Below, piece after piece: positions 12,001 to 23,039 of a DNA stretch of 64,000 nt. The notes beneath the pieces are model-generated. The model did no database searches and was not told where the DNA came from. It saw only the letters and a list, made by a program, of their open reading frames with translations. How positions within the stretch are numbered: the first letter of the stretch is position 1; every line of letters begins with the position of its first letter. The stretch comes from Dipteris shenzhenensis (Eukaryota; Polypodiophyta; Polypodiopsida; Gleicheniales). The translations under genes and the position numbers were made by a program. The DNA lies in NCBI GenBank assembly GCA_047967505.1, contig CM106540.1. One strand, given 5' to 3'.

Positions 12001-12429
12001 AACCACAACTGACTAAGGATAGATCCAAGCCCCACCCCCTCCAGCCATCCTGCTCCACAACCCTTGATAGCCAACTGTGCACATTATATGAAGACCACCA
12101 GGTGTGGCAATTCCTATAAAGGCAGCACCGTCTTGAGCACTCTACTCTGCACTCTAAGGGCAAGGCCGCTAGCTAGGACCCCATTGACTTTGAAGACTTC
12201 CTTGGGGATGATAGTGTACAGATCAACCTCCACCCTAGAGCCCAAGGCACTCAAGCCACCCCCTCTTCTCCCCAAGTCACAACCACAGCTTCTGTCCAAC
12301 CCCAAGAGACCGCCTCCTTCATCATCAGATCTTCTTCACCCCCATGGTCCAGGTTCATAGAAGCCCTCCAATTTTGCAGCGCATCGTAGTACCAGACACT
12401 AGGCGGCTATAGTGCCATGTCAATAGAGC

Positions 12430-12851
12430 AACTCTCACAAGCCGATCATATGGAGCTCCAGCTGTTAGATGTGATGGCCTAGCTTGCACAGGTAGTGCGA
12501 TCAATTTTGTAGAGGAGACAAGAGCACGCTTCCCACCTATCCTCCTCTCTCTTGTAAGCACAACTCAGTGCGCATGACAGCCACACTCTTATGGTTACTG
12601 CACAAGCTACCGTCCAATTTTCCCTTGACAAAGTAGAGGAATCAAAAGCCCAGGCCAAAGAGCTCAAAGTTTCACTCACCAAGCTCAAGGATGAGCTTTA
12701 TGCCAATGAATCCCCAGTGCAAACCCTCATGGACCAGTTGGATAATCCAGCCTTCATGCCACGGAAGAATGAAGGGCGCATGTTGACGAATAGCATGCTA
12801 GGATCAGGGAGGGTTTCGACACAAAATTCCAAACCCTTCAAGATCTCTTAG
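12430..12851 (+). pseudogene. Coiled-coil ORF remnant of the same element
   Basis: A frame running from about 12440 (MELQLLDVMAQLAQVV) through two stops into SLDKVEESKAQAKELKVSLT and LKDELYANESPVQTLMDQL is a convincing amphipathic coiled coil. It shares strand and C-rich composition with the remnant upstream and probably belonged to the same protein or a second extra ORF. Function unknown. Confidence 0.4.
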
Positions 12852-14250
12852 CATAGGAGTGTGCCCTTACAGTCAACCATGCAAGCAGAGAACAAGAGCC
12901 TGTGCACCTCTAGCCGCCCACAGGAATCAGTATTGGAAAACAGAGAGTAGCAAGAGTTTTCAATGTACCAGGAGGTCTCCGCACAACTTACCACTTACAC
13001 TCTCTCCCCCCAAGCAATTCAAATGCACTTTGACCCACTCCGCACATAGAAGCTTATCTTCCACATAGATCTCACTGCCCCCTTCCACCCAACACACTCC
13101 AAACCATCCTCTGCCGTGCAATCCCGACCACTATTGCCCCGTCCTTGCCATGTCTTATTTCTCCCTCGACCTTCAGCCCACCATTATCTCACTCTGCCAT
13201 CCTTCCAATCTTCAAACCCTCACTACCCACCCCATCCTGCTAAACTTAGAGGTGTGGTGCTGGTGGGTAATCACAGAGTCCACAAATTATCCATAGGAAG
13301 ATGAAGTGATGCAACTAGAAAAGCCTGATGAACTTAGCGTGTGGGTCTGCACTCCCAAAAGCCTCCAAGCTGACATAAACTAGATGCAGACCTATGGCCG
13401 CAGGCCTCCTCCATCCAAATGCAAGGGCACCTAGTTGCATACCACTCCACTGCCTACCATCTCCTCGAAATCATCATTTTGTATAATCTAGTGCTACAAG
13501 CTCTTGAAATAATTCATGTCGCCTATCCTGAAGATCTCATCGAGCAAGAAGGGAAAGAAGCCATATCCATCTTGGACTCCACCAATTCCCTCACCGAACT
13601 TCCACAGCCACACCCCCTATAGATCTCGCCCAACCCCCCCCCGTAACCCACCAATCCCGTGCTGCCCCTCTCCCCCACACAAACCTCTTGGAATACTCAT
13701 CTAATGCCTCCAATAGTAGCTCTGCATAGCACAGGACCTCCCAATCCATTTCCTCCAATGTTATTGTCGACCTTTTGGATGAGGCGCTCAACGCGCTCTT
13801 GAAGCCGATAAATTTTGTACCTATAGCCATCGATCCGTAGCCCCGTAGCCCACATGGACTATTGATGAGGAACCTATGCCCAATGATGAGGATGATGTGC
13901 CTCCACCACCCCCCTCATCACCCCCCAAAAGATATCCAATGGCATCTCGATCTGCAATCCTTCCAAGACCTACCTGAGAGCGCCCTAATGCATTGTTGGA
14001 AGGCTCAACTCGAAGGCTCTTGCCTCCTTCTCTATGAAATCATGGAAGTTTGCCCCTTACTCAGTTCATTACCTAGTCCTTCAATGCCTGGCAGTAGAGC
14101 GAACCCATTCAAAGCGCACATGTGGCAGTTACACTTGGCCCCCGACACACCTATTTCCCTCATCAACTCGAACGTTGACCTTCAACCCCATTGGTGCATC
14201 CTGTTTTTGAAGAAGGAGCAATTTTGGTGCTACTTCACAATGCACACCTA
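12852..14250. other. C-rich stretch without a clear gene
   Basis: Pro/His/Ser-rich short frames in all plus-strand phases come from CCC-rich composition. I cannot join them into a credible protein. It is probably the decayed interior of the retroelement above. Confidence 0.4.
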
Positions 14251-14795
14251 AGGTGGCGGATCCACCCCCTTTACATGCCCATGGAATGACAATGGACCTG
14301 GGCCAACTTTTGAGAGCTACAACAAAAGGTTCTGAATATTATTTACAACTTCTTGAAGTACAATTTTCCCTAGAAAATGACTTAGGAGGGATTTTGCTTC
14401 CACCTCCAAGTCATTCAACAACACTTATGGCTCTATTCTAGACTCGACGATGGTTGCAGCAGTCCACTTCAACCGCCTCATCCTCTTGTTACTCCGTAAT
14501 GTCCCTGCCCACATTCGGCCCATTGAGGACATGCTCCATAATCTCAACAACTAGATTGTCTTCAACCCCAACATCGGCCCTTCTCGGTTCTAGGACCTCC
14601 GCCTCTACCTTCGAGTCCACAACCTCCATGGCCATCACATTCGCACCTTTGAGGACATGCATGCCACCCACTTCTAGAAGTTTTGTTCTTATTTCATAAC
14701 ACAGATCACCCCCCACCAATTGAACCGCTACATAGCCCTCCAAACAGTCCTCTCCACCCACCTCCTCCAGCACATCTGATCCGAGGACAACTTAG
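14251..14795 (+). pseudogene. Last ORF remnant before a purine tract
   Basis: A reading with repeated TAG stops gives RRDFASTSKSFNNTYGSILD, MVAAVHFNRLILLLLRNVPA, HIRPIEDMLHNLNN, LRLYLRVHNLHGHHIRTFED and CSYFITQITPHQLNRYIALQ. The stops at 14552, 14591 and 14675 are all TAG and all sit where Trp would fit, consistent with TGG to TAG decay. The family is not recognised. It ends just before the purine-rich AGGAAGGGGG. Confidence 0.4.
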
Positions 14796-14796
14796 C

Positions 14797-14812
14797 AACA
14801 GGAAGGGGGCTA
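14797..14812 (+). promoter_or_regulatory. Possible polypurine tract
   Basis: AGGAAGGGGGCTAGA follows the last ORF remnant, and the sequence switches abruptly from C-rich coding-like to T-rich non-coding. This fits a retroelement PPT with a 3' LTR beginning nearby, but I could not find the partner LTR. Confidence 0.3.
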
Positions 14813-16714
14813 GATTACTGTTTTTGGTTTGTTTTTTTCTTCCAAATTATGTCATCAAATATCATCCTCTATTCTTTATTTAATAATCGAATTTATGAAT
14901 CAGTGTTCGTTAGAGATTTGTGGCAATTGTGGTACTTGGAAAGTTTGGCGTGTTTCTTTGTTTATGTTAAGTGGTTTTGCTAGTTTGAGGTTCGTGCTTT
15001 TGATTGTATCTTCTTGCTCTTTCAAATGTGTTATGTCTACTTTTTTTGATTCATCAGTTAGGATCACAGCATTAAATGTCTCTGCCTAGATGGTGTTTTC
15101 ACTCTTTCTAGCCAGAGTGTGTTCTTTTTGTTCAAGGTCTTCCCATGATAAAAGTTCTACATTATTTGGCCCTATTTAGTATACTTATTTCTGATGGTAA
15201 CAATTTCATTTTATGTTCTTTGTATACATCATGCCAACTCACATTATGTGGATTTAATGTATTTTTAGATTATCAAAAAGGAATATACAACATCACTTGT
15301 TCTCTATAGTAGTTGTTAGAATCTCAAGGTTTATTATAGTGAATGTAATTACTTGCTCTTTTTGTTCTGTTTGTAAGTTTTACAATTGTAACATGATGCA
15401 AATTCAGCAAGAGTGATTTCATCCAAAGCACGTGGTCATTATATGTATCGATCTAATATTGTTTCACGTGATTTCGGTAGAGTCGTCAGGTTACGCTTGT
15501 AGAATTTTTTGTGGCTTTAATACTATTGTTCAATTAGTAATTGAATGAATTGTGTACTCCTTGATGCACGATGGAGTGGCAATGATGGAATAGTGTAAAT
15601 TTTTTATTTAGATGACATTTGTTGTAGATTTAAGAAAGTGGCACCGAGTATATCACTTAGTGTTTTTGTTATACTGTTAATTTTTTAAGTATGGCATATT
15701 CGTTTGTTTCTTTTGGATAAATCGGTGCATCTTTAATCCATACTATACCATGGATATGTTTGCTACCATGTTGCTAAAATTCTGTTATAATGCAAAAGTT
15801 TAGTAGTTTGCCAAAAATTTAAATATTTAAGGATAATAATTTTATTAGAGCTTTGATTCGATGTGGTGAAAGTATCGTGCACAAGTAACTAGATCATTAC
15901 ATACATACTCAGAATTGGAGTATTAGTGTTTTCTTTACTGATATCATTGTCCTTAAGTGCTTAAGAACATTTATTAATGATTGATTTGTTCTTGTTTGTA
16001 CGTACATCGTGAAGCGCTTTCACGTTGAGATTCAATCGAATATTACCACTCATGTATAGGTTTTTGTATTCTAGCTTTCTCTTCATGGACATATTAATCA
16101 TCACATGATGTCATTTGTTTGACATGGGAGAACTGTTTGTATAATTTTCAAGTTTGTCATAACATTTATAATACTACCCTTTAGTAGGTATTGTCCAAAA
16201 TGTAAGTGTTGTTGTATTTGAACAAATGTTGTGTCTGGTGAAATTAATCTTACTTCAAGCTTCGATAATGTTTTTACACTTTGGATGACCTTGTTTTGCA
16301 TCATATAGTGCATATGCATTGCTTATCATTATACACAACGTGTGCATGTGCAAGCAACGCACACGTGCACACTTCTACATGTGTTTCTTGAAACAAAAAT
16401 GCTAACCCTGAAGCAAAGGCAACCTCAACCTCCACAATAAGATCTTGACATGGAACCGCTCAAGATGAGAAAGGGTAAATTTTTATAACCCTAAGGAAGA
16501 AAGCTACAAAAAGCATGCAAAAATTATTCATTAACTCAAATTTAACATGTGGGCATCTAGCACTGATTGCCAACCTAACGAGCAACAATGAAACCATATC
16601 ATGTTTCTCTCCAAGTGGCCTCTAGCTTTGTTAGAATTGCCTTCCTAAAGAAGTGTTTTACCAAAAGTCGTCAAGTGCAATTTTCCATGTGCTTACTTTC
16701 CTTTTAAATCTTTG

Positions 16715-16718
<4 letters not shown>
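14813..16718. other. T-rich non-coding stretch, possible old 3' LTR
   Basis: No coding potential. Its position after the purine tract makes the first ~1.5 kb a candidate 3' LTR. No 5' copy is visible in the window, so the right edge is unknown. Confidence 0.25.

Positions 16719-16760
<42 letters not shown>
16719..16760. repeat. (CT)21 microsatellite
   Basis: A perfect 42-bp CT run directly abutting the 5' end of the SINE. Confidence 0.95.
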
Positions 16761-16763
<3 letters not shown>

Positions 16764-17178
16764 AACATAGCTCAGCAGGTTTAGAGATCGAGGAGCCCAC
16801 GCCCCCCTCCAATGCCACAGTATGAGACAGCCAAACAGACTCAAATTCGAGACATTTTCACCAGTCATAGACAAGCCACCACAGTGCCCCGTTTCGGTTT
16901 CTGAGTTTCCAGCCCAAGTTCCAGTTCTCATCCTGCTCCCGTTAGTAGATAGCACATGATATGATATGATATATTTATTCATTTTTGTACTTGTTTTTGT
17001 TTGAGCTAGTAAGCTCTTTTTATTTTAGCACAGTGCTCAACAAAGGGTCTTAGCGCGCCCTTTGCCTCAGCCCCTTGTGACTTGTATGAGTTTTTCTCTT
17101 TAGTGTCACTTTGTCCCATAGGCCCACGAGGCCTTCTGTGAACGTTAATATATCTTTCTTTCTTTCTTTCTTTCTAAG
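16761..17178 (+). mobile_element. tRNA-derived SINE with LINE-like 3' tail
   Basis: The head carries TAGCTCAGCAGG at 16768-16779, matching the tRNA/Pol III A box. AAATTCGAGACA at about 16843-16854 is a weak B box; the A-B spacing is longer than in a tRNA. After an unrelated body the 3' end (about 17090-17178) reads TTTGTCCCATAGGCCC, GAGGCCTTC, GAACGTTAATATATC and then (TTTC)n. The same blocks end the ORF1-only LINE at 18500-18585. Sharing a 3' tail with a LINE is how many SINEs borrow retrotransposition machinery. Without a second copy or target duplications the outer limits are approximate. Confidence 0.55.
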
Positions 17179-17340
17179 TCCAAGACAGGGTTAATGATCA
17201 AGTTAGATCAATAAAACAAGAAATCACAGCAGCAATGGACAATAAAACCAACAAAAGCAAAGAATATGAAGAGGTACAAGAACAAGAAAGGAGAGAGAGT
17301 GACTTTAGAGGGCACGTGGAGAATTTCTTCTCACCAAACC
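17178..17340 (+). pseudogene. LINE ORF1 fragment
   Basis: AAGTCCAAGACAGGGTTAAT and the next ~110 bp match the ORF1 interior of the LINE downstream (17878-17990), including the peptide MDNKTNKSK against MDNKINKSE. The fragment starts exactly where the SINE's (TTTC)n tail ends. Either the SINE landed in an older LINE copy or the junction formed by rearrangement. Confidence 0.7.
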
Positions 17341-17378
17341 CCCCCTTGGCTGAAGTTGTTTTCTTCGACTTATACAGT

Positions 17379-17380
<2 letters not shown>

Positions 17381-17415
<35 letters not shown>

Positions 17416-17424
17416 CCCCCCCCC
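17381..17424. repeat. (CT)n followed by C12
   Basis: A second CT run (about 33 bp), then a cytosine run, separates the LINE fragment from the next LINE copy. Confidence 0.9.
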
Positions 17425-17489
17425 AACCGCCTCAACCCATCTACCAAAGCCACAGCCTCATTGCGCTAGCAGGAGAGCCGTCATTGCCG

Positions 17490-18590
17490 CATAGTTTAAC
17501 CTAAGTCAAGCCCCGGGCTGAGTTGAGTCCCTAGCTCAGCTTGGGGTGTTAGACTCAACAAAGGGGCTTTCAAATTTACAATGGCCAATGTGGAGTTTCC
17601 CAAGACCAACCTCTTCGCCTCTACCCCAACCAATGAGCCCTTATACTCTGCTATTGTAGCAACACCTAGTCCATTTGCACTAACATACAAGAGAAAGATT
17701 AGTACAGATCCAAAGGAGCAGATTTATTATTTACAACAAGAAGTAAGAGAGCTCAGGCTTATGCTTGCAGTGCTCGGGAGGAAAGGGAAGGAGATGGAAA
17801 GCAATGGCAAGAAAGAAGTTATACAGGAGGTCATGCAAATACACAGTGAAGTAGCACCTGCACCACAATTGGTGACCAAAGTCCAAGACATGGTTACCGA
17901 TCAACTTAGATCAATAAAACAAGAAATCACACCAACAATGGACAATAAAATCAACAAAAGTGAAGTAAAGAAGACGTCTAAGGACGAAAAGGAGAGAGAT
18001 TAACACCTAGTGTCTACGCATTAAAGAACTACCTGAGAGTTGCCATGAAGGGAATATGGAAGAAAAGATTGATCACATCATAGTAGCAACCCCTCAGATC
18101 GAGTGGGATTCAAAGGACATAGCTAGTGCTCTCCAAGTTCGGACACAAGCCAAAGTGGTTCTCAATGATAAGAAGGCAAGAAGTAAGACTCTCAAGCAAA
18201 CCAATAAGCTAAGAGGGACAAAAATATGGATCTCAGAGGAGCTTACTCCTGCCTAGCTCAAGATGAAAGCAACAAAATTGACTAAAGTGAAGGAAGCCTG
18301 CAAGGAAGGAAAATGGGCTGTTTATAGAGATGGAAAAGCACATATCAAAGACTTCAAAGCCAAACCCAAAGACTCACAATGTAATGCAGGTCAATTTTCT
18401 TTTGTAGTAGACCATAGTTAGCCTATAATAACTTTGTAAGTGGTATACACACTCCCAAGCGACTCCCAGTGTATAACTAATGTTTGGTGTTAAATCTTTT
18501 TGGTGTGTGTTTTGTCCCATAGGCCCGGCCCGTAAGGCCTCCCGAGGACGTTAATAATCTTTCCATTCTTTTTCTCTAAAAAGCTCACAT
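17490..18590 (+). mobile_element. ORF1-only LINE-like element (half-LINE)
   Basis: A ~90-bp leader precedes an ATG at 17581 (MANVEFPKTNLFASTPTNEP). ORF1 follows: a coiled coil (IYYLQQEVRELRLMLAVLG), a Lys-rich hinge, a +1 frameshift near 18003, an RNA-binding-like segment (LRIKELPESCHEGNMEEKID), and a C-terminal block (KLRGTKIWISEELTPA, then KEACKEGKWAVYRDGKAHI). This is the plan of plant L1-type ORF1 proteins. Only ~150 bp after ORF1, the element goes straight into a 3' tail (CCCATAGGCCC, GACGTTAATAATCTTTCC). No endonuclease or RT ORF2 is present. The TAG after TP-A (18256) is a likely CAG to TAG change. Confidence 0.65.
17581..18395 (+). pseudogene. LINE ORF1 protein, frameshifted
   Basis: Coding part of the half-LINE. 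Frame 1 runs 17581-18003 (140 codons). Frame 2 resumes near 18012 and carries the RNA-binding region to 18256. It continues after one TAG to about 18380 (KLTKVKEACKEGKWAVYRDG). The protein would bind LINE RNA as a chaperone. One frameshift and one stop make it non-functional as it stands. Confidence 0.65.
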
Positions 18591-21520
18591 GATTCTCACA
18601 AGGAACCTTGACCCAATGCACGTTGCTTGCAAATTGGAATGCCTCCTATTTTAGTATTTTTCATGTCAAAACCCTCTCTATAAAAAGAACTCCACCCAGT
18701 CCATATTTTGGGATTCTCTATCCGAGGAAAAGATATTATTTCAATGGTCAAATTTTGAGAAAGAGAGCAATTCAGTAGTTTTCGGCACCTCTAACATACC
18801 AATTTGTCAAGTATCAATTAGGTATGATCATGGCTCGAGGTTATGGGAATTGCAGGTTACTGTCTTTCAAGTAGAAATGTACATTTTTTAGTTTATTTCA
18901 ATGCGAGGGATTTGTTTAGTCAAAATGGAGTCCACCAATGTGGTACTAGTTGATATAACAACTCCCCTTCTTGAGGCTAAGAGAAGGCTCTAAGGTGAAG
19001 CCTTAATAAAGTTTAATAATTGAAAGAGGTCAAGCAGACTATACTGTTCATCCCAATTCCAATTGTCAATATTTGCTGTGAGGAGGAACCGGTAAAGGAA
19101 GCTCTTCAATCTCTGCAGGTTCCAATCGACAGAAATAAATCTGAGTGGGGTTTGGAACTAAAATGCCAAAGAGAGAGGAGCATACTAATTAAGTCAGAGG
19201 CTCATATGTAATCCTTACATATTCTAGTATGGGCCGTGCTTTAGCTCAAATTATTAAACAAAGAGCCCTTCATTAGATGATGTCTCTTATTGCAAGATGT
19301 CCGCTCTTTATCACATTGCAAGCCACAGTCTGCTGCAAATGCCCACTGGTTACTTGCAAATCTATGGAGGCAAATTATCATCAGCTTACTTTTTAATCAA
19401 TATGGATTTCTGCCATTCAGTTTCATATTAATGTAATGGCAGGAGAAAAAATAGAAACGAACAAACAGGTTATCTGAACCGTGCAACCTATCAACATCAT
19501 ATTCCTACACTACGAAAAGCCAAATGAACCAATATAAAACTTGATTATAATGCCATCAAACCCATCAGAATGTGTACTTAATGGAACATCTCCATTCTCG
19601 ACAAAATTCTGGAAAGTGATCACCATTTAAAGATGCAAACGTGTCGAATAAAATGGGCAGGGATCCTTGCTCTTAATCTGACCAGAATGTAAGCAGATGG
19701 ACAGGACTTTGTACAAGAGAAGCCTCCTCAAAATTAGAAAAGTAATTCATCCATGGATATTAGGGAGCTATATGATTTCCAGCACAAGGGATAAGCTTGT
19801 TATTCATAAAGCTGTAGTATAGTCATTCCTGATTTTGGCAGGACAAGGTCGCAACATGTGAAAATTAAAAGAGGGACAAGCATATCATCCAGAAGGCAGA
19901 ACGTACAGCGCTTTTTGGGCAGGTCAGGATCACGACATGCAATCTTGTTAGACCCTTTGTGTATCACCTTCAATCACCAACCCTGAAGTAGATTACCTCC
20001 TGCCAATACATGATCTTACACTCATGATTGGCTTGCCCACATATAGGTGCTTGCCTTTGTTCCTTGAACTCACTGATACAACTCTTCAAACTTTTTGTAT
20101 AAAGGCGTACTCAACACTAGTACAAGCAGATTTTCAGATTCCTGTTCAAAACTTGTTGGTGAAAATGGTCCCCATACAGCTCCCAAAAATCATGCCTGTA
20201 GTGGAACCATAAAGAAATAGGGTTGATGGACCAATCAGTAGATACGTAAAGTCAAGAGATATACCATGTAGCCCTCGGTATTATATTCCAACGTGGACAA
20301 TCTTTACAATGCTCTTACTTGACTTGAGGGATACTGAAAAGTGTGAGTCCTTTGGCGTCTTCTTGCATATCCAAAAGCAGAATAGAGAGGCACCCCAATC
20401 CCAGAGCACCTATGTCTATAAGCTTCTTCACTCTGTGAACACATAAAATCAACATCAATCAAAGTGTGCTCATGTATGATTGTAATACCTTATACAAATA
20501 TTCTAAATTTGTCAAATACTTCAAGTAACATGCTAGGTCAGCATTGGCTGCTTAGTAGGCTACAACATAGCTGGTTTGCCTCATCTATTGATTTCTCTTC
20601 AGCAAGCATTGGCAATGTGAACTCCAAGTATGTAACCTATACAAATTCTGTGGACCAAGCACCCCTCTCAAAAAGCATAAAGCTGAGACACTACGAAACC
20701 TGCCTTCCATTGCCTGCATACAAACAGGAAACATTTTTGCAGGTGTTATCCCTGCAAGTCATGATCTCTACCAAATTGGCGCCATTTGAGAGAGGCCACA
20801 ATATATCCACATGTACGACCCACGAGTCCTGCAGACAATACTTTTAGGCAAAATCCTCAATTTAAAATTCATACAGAAAAGTTCTTTTATGGGACCCACT
20901 CTCTCCTTAATCCAAGCCCAGAAATTTCCCGCCCATGGATTAATCAGCATGTGAGAAAGGCATGTGAAATGCAGTTTAAGTTTATCTTAGTCAATGTACA
21001 CCCCTTCAGCCCCTGGTTCTATTGTCCTTGTGTATCATCAAGTAAACTCGAGAGATTCAAAGGAGACTTTGAAGTATAGAAGTATTCAAGCTGAAAAAAG
21101 CTAGACCAGGATGATAGTATTTGGCTTGTTATACAAAATACCCCTAGACAGACCAATAGGAACAGAAACACAGTGAGGCCCAATTTCAACTTATTTCACT
21201 CTGAATCTCTTCATTGGTTTGACATTTCAATGCCATGTAGAAAGTATTGCAGGTTATCGAACGCTGAGTCAGTGAAGGGGAAGCCCCCACAAATGCACCA
21301 TCATCTATCAATCACAGAGGGCCAGCGCACTAAAGGATGCCTCAAGTCACAGCTTATGATTTTAAAATGGCAGGAGAAACAAAATGCAGCAATTCAAGTA
21401 TTCAAATATGAAATACAAAAGTTTGGGTGCCCTCAGGGTACTACCGCATGCAGCTTGACCATTCCCATTTCTACTTCGTCTCTATTCACTTCCCCTCTGT
21501 TCATCAATGCCACCTCTCAT
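18591..21520. other. 2.9 kb without a recognised gene
   Basis: AT-rich. Short frames at 18600-18870 (for example IFWDSLSEEKILFQWSNFEK), 19023-19208 and 20464-20847 are individually protein-like but lack motifs and joinable splice sites. Old transposon or gene scraps are possible; I cannot name any. Confidence 0.35.
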
Positions 21521-21526
21521 AATGCC

Positions 21527-22740
21527 CCCCCCCCCCCTTCTCCCCCCCGCCCCCGGGCTACATTTTAATTCCCTTTGGGCCTTGGTGCTGCTTCATTGTT
21601 GCTTAGAAGGGCCTTCTTCCTGACTTTTGGCAGTGGAAGTGCCCACCTCCAGCCCACCAACCCCCTTTCTCGCCACTCCTGCTGCTGCACAACCCTATAA
21701 CAGGGCTGTAGCCAATGCCTCCTGGCCCGACTGCCCCTCTACAAGGGCCGACCTCTACTGCCCTACCATGGGCCGACCAGCAGGCCTCCCTCAGCCTGTA
21801 AAGGGCTGCTGGGGGCTGGCAAAACAGCACGAAAGGGTGGCCACACTGGCCCCCCCTCCTGGCCTCCACAGTGCGCAGCAAGGAATCAGAAGGACTGCTC
21901 CAGGGGGCTGCCTACGCAGCACATAAGCAGACCCACCAGGGCCCCGAGCTGCAAGGGATCTGTGCCGTACTGACTGGCACAGATCTGCTCCTCCTGCAGC
22001 ATCCTGGCCAAGCCTCCAAGGAGGCTGATCTGCCCCTGGCACATACACCTGGATCCACCAAAAGAGCCTGGCCCAAGTATGCATCCATCCCCCCTCCTAC
22101 TCTACCCTCAAAGGGGGCTGGCACACCCACAACAAAGGCCCTCACTCAACCTAGCCTCTCACAAGGCGGGCACACCCACGAGCAAGGCCCTCTCTCTCTA
22201 AGTGACATTAGGAGATGTTGACCTCCAACACCCCCTCTCAGCTCCTGGATGGAACCTGGACGCCAGGGAGCTAGGGTGTGCCACTGGAACAACTAGAGGA
22301 ATCCGTCGTGTGATGCTCCAATGCTGAAGACCACCACAAGTGCTAGCAAGAATCCTCCTCTTGGCATGAACTGCCTCAGCACGATCACTGGAAACCTGGT
22401 ACTATTGCTCCCAGGCCACAGGTTCTAGATACACTCCTCTAGTCCAGACAATAAGTCATTTGGTACAAAAATCCAATTGATACTGCCGTCTGCTTCCCTG
22501 CCTGGGCACCTGTATCTCAGAGCTATACAGCCCCCTCTCAGGTCCAAACTAGCACACTGTCTCCAGATCCATGAACCTCAGTGCTCCAATAACAATAGGC
22601 ATATAACAGCTCACAAGGATCAATCAACTGTGTCTGGATTCGCGCACTGGCAGCCTTCTAACCCATCTGGATCTCCAGTGGCTCATCAGACAATAGCTGC
22701 AGCAGAAAGCAAGGAAACCCCCTCTCGATCTGCCAGGTCA
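21527..22740. other. GC-rich island with C-runs
   Basis: Begins with C12 and C7 runs (21527-21555) and stays much more GC-rich than the flanks. Long open frames occur on both strands here because stop codons are rare in such composition. None shows a motif. It abuts the minus-strand copia gag, so it may be a degraded internal part of that element. Confidence 0.35.
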
Positions 22741-22744
22741 TAAT

Positions 22745-23039
22745 GTCCAAACAAGATACATACTGTCACCTGATTCAGCGGGAACAACTCCTCGTGGCTC
22801 GAGGTCCTGCACAGGTTCGATTGTACGGACGCCAAGTGCTCCCAGATACTCTTGGCCACCATCATATGCTTCAGGCAATTAATCACCTAAGGAGTACAAT
22901 TAAGAAAGATAAACGACCCTACCCTTGCATTGACACGATCCCAGAGCTGAGACACAAGGTTGGACACAAGGGGATTAGGCCTATCAACTCCCACCAATAT
23001 GAAGTATGCCTAATCATACGACTGTAGCACAGACTCCAT
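22745..23039 (-). pseudogene. Ty1/copia gag, C-terminal half (split)
   Basis: Minus-strand reading gives SQLWDRVNARVGSFIFLNC, then VINCLKHMMVAKSIWEHLAS and SSHEELFPLNQ. This is the DUF4219/UBN2 gag layout of copia elements (Trp-Asp-x-x-Asn-Ala, then KxIWExL). Two in-frame stops occur. The N-terminal half is 8.7 kb away at 31777-31892 because the gypsy element inserted between them; the two halves join in frame across the TCCAT target site. Confidence 0.8.
23035..23039. repeat. Target-site duplication TCCAT (left)
   Basis: Five bases immediately before the 5' LTR, identical to 31777-31781 immediately after the 3' LTR. Confidence 0.9.

Noticed and set aside
21603-22221. Long overlapping frames on both strands in the GC-rich island
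   Set aside because: Stop codons are scarce in GC-rich DNA. Compositions are Pro/Gly/Arg-biased with no motif, and opposite strands are equally open.
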